Shown: positions 6,657 through 9,705 of the stretch, one piece after another
Position numbering within the stretch: the first letter of the stretch is position 1
Layout of the letters: every line of letters begins with the position of its first letter
NCBI GenBank assembly: GCA_030834765.1
Contig: JAUQXG010000219.1
Coordinates: 1-9,705, forward strand
Reading direction: 5' to 3'
DNA length: 9,705 bases
DNA from: Lutispora sp.
GTDB lineage: Bacteria; Bacillota; Clostridia; Lutisporales; Lutisporaceae
Notes under the pieces: model-generated
The model's input: only the letters and a program-made list of their open reading frames with translations
Told to the model about the DNA's origin: nothing
The model's database searches: none
Position numbers and translations under genes: made by a program

Positions 6657-7064
6657 ATGATTGCAGATTTATTAGTGAAGGTTATAATAATTACCTCAAT
6701 TTATATTTTCTTCTTTTGTATAGAAATAGGGTTAAGGGTCATTATACCATGGATTAAGGATTCATTAACATACAGATTATTGATAAAAGTTTATGAAGGA
6801 TTCTTCTTATTTTATAATGGTAAACATTACAAAATTTTAAGGGAAATTAATAAAAGACATAATAGATTGAAGTATGAGAATAAATATATAATTAAACAAT
6901 TGGAAAAGAATCCTAAAATTAAATATTTGATGGAACTTAGGACAGAATCGATTAAATATGTATATAAAAATATCCGATTTGATATTGATATATATATGAA
7001 TAGAAAATATGCGATAAAATACGATACTAATATTCAGATAAGTATGATTACAGGTTTGATATAA
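6657..7064 (+). CDS. Membrane-anchored hypothetical protein, N-terminal part of a split gene
   Basis: From ATG 6657 (GAAAGGA 7 nt upstream) this frame encodes 135 residues. An N-terminal hydrophobic segment, MIADLLVKVIIITSIYIFFF and a few residues more, forms one membrane helix or uncleaved signal anchor. A long Lys/Asn/Ile-rich middle follows (about 45-120), including KILREINKRHNRLKYENKYI, which could form a helical or coiled-coil cytoplasmic domain. It stops at TAA 7062-7064, exactly where a second hydrophobic segment (ISMITGLI) begins. The same frame remains open after this stop, so the protein is best read as the front of a 212-codon gene. I recognise no family. It lies right after the ArpU terminator, where phages often carry accessory genes. 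Confidence 0.6.
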   Translation: MIADLLVKVIIITSIYIFFFCIEIGLRVIIPWIKDSLTYRLLIKVYEGFFLFYNGKHYKILREINKRHNRLKYENKYIIKQLEKNPKIKYLMELRTESIKYVYKNIRFDIDIYMNRKYAIKYDTNIQISMITGLI

Positions 7065-7295
7065 GGACTTCTATTGGCAGTAATTGGAATGCTAGCAAAC
7101 TTCGAATATGTTAATTTGGGAGATGCTTCTTTAAATATTTTTATTCCAATATTTATAATTATAATTTTTTTTATTTTTATATCGTCGATAATAATGATTT
7201 TTACTTTTATCGTATTTGCTCTTGGACGTTTTCTTTTTAAAAGTTTAGAAGAAAATGAAAATCCATTTTTGATACAAATTGAAAATCAGAGCTAG
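7065..7295 (+). pseudogene. C-terminal membrane segment of the split gene
   Basis: This continues the frame of the preceding gene after its TAA. The codons after the stop read GLLLAVIGMLANFEYVNLGD, joining ISMITGLI before it to make one plausible membrane helix with the stop in its middle. A second very hydrophobic stretch of about 30 residues, IFIPIFIIIIFFIFISSIIM and onward, follows, then a charged tail ending IQIENQS. An independent start at TTG 7074 is possible but has no ribosome binding site, so a nonsense mutation or stop read-through is more likely than two genes. The predicted whole protein has one N-terminal helix, a soluble middle and two C-terminal helices. Confidence 0.55.
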
Positions 7296-7378
7296 ACCAA
7301 GCGTTATTACTTTTTTACGATATTAAATTGTAATTCGCTTCTAGAATTAACTGATAAAAGTATGATAAAAAGATGATA

Positions 7379-7407
7379 TTTTCATGATAATCTATATGTG
7401 CTATATT
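7379..7407 (+). promoter_or_regulatory. Candidate promoter
   Basis: TTTTCA (7379-7384) and TATATT (7402-7407) are separated by exactly 17 nt, with four and five consensus matches. Transcription would start near 7414, only about 10 nt before a terminator hairpin, so the product would be a very short RNA unless the terminator is read through to the gene at 7710. Confidence 0.45.
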
Positions 7408-7423
7408 AGTATTGTGAAGAATT

Positions 7424-7474
7424 ATAAGAAACCGCAACGGAATTTACCGAAGCGGTTTCTTATTTTTATTTTAT
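7424..7474 (+). terminator. Rho-independent terminator, 12-bp stem
   Basis: ATAAGAAACCGC (7424-7435) pairs perfectly with GCGGTTTCTTAT (7452-7463), followed by a T-rich tail. The loop contains CGG and CCG, which can add a small inner stem. It could end transcription of the membrane protein gene or attenuate transcription from the promoter just upstream. Confidence 0.85.
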
Positions 7475-7480
7475 ATTACT

Positions 7481-7527
7481 AAGGCAGTCGGTGAAGCAAG
7501 AAAGCCTCCTTTACCGGCTGCCTTTAT
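7481..7527 (+). terminator. Second terminator-like hairpin
   Basis: AAGGCAGTCGGTGAAG (7481-7496) pairs with CTTTACCGGCTGCCTT (7509-7524), apart from internal wobbles, and is followed by TATTATT. It starts only 17 nt after the right arm of the previous terminator. Two such strong hairpins in a row insulate the next gene from upstream transcription. Confidence 0.75.
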
Positions 7528-7529
7528 TA

Positions 7530-7655
7530 TTGGAGTTGATAACATACGAAAGTGTGAAAAATGTATATGGGGAAAATGAACCGGTATTGGATATGTTTGT
7601 ATGTTTGGATGGTGTGTTAGGAAATAGTTTGTCGAAATTTGCGAACGAAAGTTAA
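7530..7655 (+). other. Open frame of 41 codons, probable gene fragment
   Basis: A frame from TTG 7530 to TAA 7653-7655 encodes ELITYESVKNVYGENEPVLD followed by MFVCLDGVLGNSLSKFANES. The composition is protein-like but there is no ribosome binding site and I recognise no family. It may be a remnant. The rest of 7296-7709 holds only the promoter, the two terminators and a small imperfect hairpin near 7648-7674. Confidence 0.3.
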
Positions 7656-7709
7656 AGGTTATCCCCTTTCTTTGTTGAATTGTTCAATAAATAGAGGGAG
7701 GGAGATTAA

Positions 7710-8931
7710 ATGCTTCAAGTGATGTTATATAGTGGTGAAAATACAACAAGCCAGTTGAAAGATATAATTTTTTAATAAATTAGGTAAGCCACAATCATTG
7801 GATGAATTTGAAATAAATGTAATAGATTTAAGAGATGATAATATATGGAGATATCAATATGATCAGGAAGATGATGAGCCTTTTAATATCAATTGCATCA
7901 AAGATTTTATAAATTTGCAAATTATGATTGACAATTCGACAAAGACCAAGATACTCATAATACTTCCTATGAATCTAAATTTTTATTTCAACTATTATAG
8001 AGGAGCATATATTCATTCGGACGAGCTAAAGAATATTACTTATGATTTGGACTGCATACTTGCTAGGTTAATATCATCGGAAGCGATTAATTTATTATAT
8101 GAAAATACAAAAACCGATATAAATAAAGAATCAATTGCAGCTTCTTTTTATTTTAAAAGTGAGTGCAATGGTACATTGACCCATTCAGATGGCAGTAATA
8201 AACCAACGACTATTCGATTGAATGATAATTTACTATTAACAACATTAGACTTGAATATAAGTAAAATTGATGACTTCTTTAGGGTAGTAGGATTAATTAA
8301 TGAGCGAGAGAACATTCCACTTTGGGTCAAAGAGTTACATATGTTTGATGATCAAGAACAAAAAAATGTTATAGATTCTAATAACAAAGTGATAAATGAA
8401 TCTAATAATAATATCATTGAAGCTTCAAAAGTAATTGAAAAAAATAATGAATTAAAATCAATCTTATGTTCAAGTGGCGATGATTTGGTTAGAACAGTGT
8501 TTGAGATATTGGAGGACATGTTTAAATGTAATCTAGCAGATTTTGAAGATAAAAAGCAAGAAGATTTCTTAATAGAGTTAGAAGGAAAAACATTTATCGG
8601 AGAAATAAAAGGGGTTAATCATAATGTTAAATCAGATAATATAACACAACTAGATGTGCATTATCAAAGTTATTTAGAAGAAAATCCCGATAAAAGTGAG
8701 GTGAATGTGAAGGCCCTACTAATAATAGCTCATCAAAGAAATAAACTACTAAGTACTAGAGAGCCAATTCACAAGAAGCAAATTGCTCTTGCGGGGAGAA
8801 ATGGAAGCCTTATAGTAGAAACTATTACATTATTAAAAATTTATGAGAAATATAAAAAAGGAAATATTAGTCCTGATGATTGTATAAAATTATTCTCAGA
8901 GAATATTGGATTACTTGAGTACAATGATTAG
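7710..8931 (+). CDS. PD-(D/E)XK nuclease-like protein with frameshifted 5' end
   Basis: The long uninterrupted frame runs from 7798 (TTG) to TAG 8929-8931, 377 residues, but that start has no ribosome binding site. A strong GGGAGGGA lies before ATG 7710, whose frame MLQVMLYSGENTTSQLKDII hits TAA after a run of six T (7768-7773). Removing one T joins the two frames as ...LKDIIFNKLGKPQSLDEF..., giving 406 residues. The last 150 residues resemble a restriction-endonuclease-like fold: Asp256 in QEDFLIELEGK, then GEIKG with Glu269 and Lys271 (numbered from 7798), a D-x12-E-x-K pattern, preceded by a helix (SSGDDLVRTVFEILEDMF). The N-terminal 200 residues are unrecognised and end in PLWVKELHMFDD and an Asn-rich linker. 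A DNA-cleaving defence role is an inference. Hand-counted GC is low (16 of 60 in 8581-8640). Confidence 0.6.
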
Positions 8932-8932
8932 T

Positions 8933-8955
8933 AAGAGCCGCTTAGGCTCTTTTTT
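8933..8955 (+). terminator. Rho-independent terminator of nuclease-like gene
   Basis: AAGAGCC (8933-8939) pairs with GGCTCTT (8945-8951) around the loop GCTTA, followed directly by T residues. It begins 2 nt after the stop codon. Confidence 0.9.
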
Positions 8956-8972
8956 CATACATATAAACTTAT

Positions 8973-8988
8973 ACACAATATATTGTGT
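8973..8988. promoter_or_regulatory. Perfect 16-bp palindrome, candidate operator
   Basis: ACACAATATATTGTGT is its own reverse complement. It sits between the nuclease gene terminator and the terS remnant, about 40 nt before the GTG start, and its centre contains a -10-like TATATT. The shape fits a dimeric repressor site. No cognate regulator is identified. Confidence 0.45.
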
Positions 8989-9028
8989 GTTATGTGGACA
9001 ATAAATACTAAATGTAGGAGGTGGCATT

Positions 9029-9139
9029 GTGAAACTGACAGCTAAGCAGAAAATATTTGTAGATGAATATCTAGTGGATTTTAATGCCATCAGGTCATAC
9101 AAGGTTGCTTATCCAAGTTGTAGCAAGATAATCAGATAA
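9029..9139 (+). pseudogene. Phage terminase small subunit, N-terminal fragment
   Basis: From GTG 9029, with a strong AGGAGGTGG upstream, the frame encodes 36 residues: MKLTAKQKIFVDEYLVDFNA, then IRSYKVAYPSCSKIIR, and stops at TAA 9137-9139. LTxKQKxFVDEYLxDxNA followed by A-Y-x-x-AYP is the classic N-terminal DNA-binding part of phage terminase small subunits, which recognise packaging sites on phage DNA. Family members are usually 150-250 residues, so over three quarters are lost. The sequence diverges from the family at about residue 31-33, near 9120-9130, which marks the probable deletion junction. It confirms that the element was a prophage rather than only a conjugative element. Confidence 0.75.
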
Positions 9140-9278
9140 AGTCTTACTTGACGCAGGTTCTATTTTCCTTTCGTCTGTTTTCCATTTTCAGCCCATAGAG
9201 GAAAGCAGCTAAGTAAATTAAAGGAGGAGCTCATTATGCTTAATACTAGAAGTTTTTATGACTAATGTGAGTCTTGAC
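9140..9278 (+). other. Non-coding stretch with orphan ribosome binding site
   Basis: No recognisable gene. A strong AAGGAGGAG (9221-9229) precedes ATG 9236 and a 9-codon frame MLNTRSFYD ending at TAA 9263-9265. This frame is in phase with the terS fragment but separated from it by two stops. It also stays open upstream to about 9168 (SAHRGKQLSKLKEELI), so it could equally be the tail of a broken gene. Confidence 0.35.
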
Positions 9279-9325
9279 TTCATAATAGTTTCATAGTACT
9301 ATATAATAGTCCTATTTGGGACTAT
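9279..9325 (+). promoter_or_regulatory. Promoter with two overlapping ATAGT/ACTAT inverted repeats
   Basis: The -10 box TATAAT (9302-9307) matches consensus, with a weak -35 TTCATA (9279-9284) at 17 nt; a better TTGACT (9274-9279) would need a 22-nt spacer. A perfect 10-bp palindrome ATAGTACTAT (9293-9302) abuts the -10. ATAGTCC (9306-9312) and GGACTAT (9319-9325) form a second inverted repeat over the expected start site. Both repeats share the ATAGT half-site, as expected for one repressor bound twice. The MarR-type gene 32 nt downstream is the obvious candidate regulator. Confidence 0.65.
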
Positions 9326-9356
9326 ACTAAAACAAGACTAAATAAGGAGGGCGATC

Positions 9357-9705
9357 ATGGCCAAAACAGAAACGAATGCGAATGCATATTTGCACATTTA
9401 CTTTGAACTCAATGCCCAATATGAAGCATACGCGAAAAGTCTTGGACTTTCTTACAGCGCATTATCGATTCTCCGAATTATCCTTGAACACGATGGGGAT
9501 TGTACGCAAAGGACTATCTGTGAATACACCTTCCTTCCAAAACAGACGGTCAACGCTATCGTGACAGGTCTACTACGTCACGGGGCAATCAGAATGGTCG
9601 AGCTTGATTCTGATAGGCGGCAAAAGGTTATTCATTTTACGGACAAAGGGTGGGAATTTGCCTTTGAAGCGATTCAAAAGATTAAAAATGCGGAGAGCAA
9701 AGCAA
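9357..9705 (+). CDS. MarR-family transcriptional regulator (partial at right edge)
   Basis: This is a winged helix-turn-helix repressor that normally binds as a dimer to palindromic operators and is often released by small ligands. The frame starts at ATG 9357, after AAGGAGGG at 5 nt spacing, and runs off the window after 116 codons. Helical dimerisation sequence (about 10-30) leads to SALSILRIILEHDGDCTQRT, the recognition region FLPKQTVNAIVTGLLRHGAI (about 59-78) and the wing DSDRRQKVIHFTDKGWEF (about 84-101), the classic MarR D-x-R-x10-T-x-KG pattern. GC is much higher than in the nuclease gene (32/60, 25/60 and 27/60 in three hand-counted lines), suggesting a separate origin. The repeats over its promoter point to autoregulation. 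What it controls lies beyond the window. Confidence 0.88.
   Translation, partial: MAKTETNANAYLHIYFELNAQYEAYAKSLGLSYSALSILRIILEHDGDCTQRTICEYTFLPKQTVNAIVTGLLRHGAIRMVELDSDRRQKVIHFTDKGWEFAFEAIQKIKNAESKA

Noticed and set aside
8911..9102. 63-codon - strand frame opposite the terS fragment
   Set aside because: It crosses a terminator and lies opposite a frame with clear terminase small subunit similarity.
5049..9356. Insertion sequence or CRISPR array in the accessory part
   Set aside because: No transposase motif, no long terminal inverted repeats and no regularly spaced repeat-spacer pattern; the only array is the three contiguous 11-bp units.
9376..9564. 62-codon + frame starting MRMHICTF
   Set aside because: It lies inside the MarR gene in another frame; the MarR frame has the ribosome binding site and the family pattern.

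Overview
The window looks like the chromosome of a low-GC Gram-positive anaerobe of the class Clostridia. It is AT-rich, has strong AGGAGG-type ribosome binding sites and occasional GTG starts, and carries the gene order rpoA - rplQ - ecfA1 - ecfA2 - ecfT - truA - rplM - rpsI, which closes the large ribosomal-protein cluster in many Firmicutes. The phage-type remnants to the right are also clostridial in flavour. I cannot name a genus.

Left half (1-5048) is core genome, all on the + strand. It holds the tail of rpoA, rplQ, a three-gene ECF transporter module whose genes overlap (two ATPases and the membrane coupling protein), truA, then rplM-rpsI. A near-consensus promoter overlaps the truA stop codon, so rplM-rpsI appears to have its own transcription start and a leader of about 165 nt. 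Two unexplained structures lie here: a perfect 12-bp stem between rplQ and ecfA1, and a tandemly duplicated hairpin segment between ecfT and truA. The cluster ends at a good rho-independent terminator after rpsI.

Right half (5049-9705) is accessory and heavily decayed. Next to the rpsI terminator are three copies of an 8-bp repeat at an exact 11-bp period, followed on the - strand by the C-terminal end of a tyrosine recombinase. Further right come a frameshifted unknown gene, an unknown small - strand gene, an internally deleted ArpU-type phage late regulator, a membrane protein split by one in-frame stop, a protein with a PD-(D/E)XK nuclease-like motif whose 5' end is frameshifted in a run of six T, and the first 36 codons of a phage terminase small subunit. 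Integrase, ArpU and TerS lie in normal phage order, so I read this as the skeleton of a prophage or related integrative element that entered at the 3' end of rpsI, lost most of its genes and kept (or gained) cargo between arpU and terS. The nuclease-like protein and membrane protein are the best candidates for an undescribed, possibly defence-related function, but both carry a lesion.

The window ends inside a MarR-family regulator with visibly higher GC than its neighbours, preceded by a promoter overlaid with two ATAGT/ACTAT inverted repeats, probably its own operators. No tRNA, rRNA, CRISPR array or intact insertion sequence was seen.
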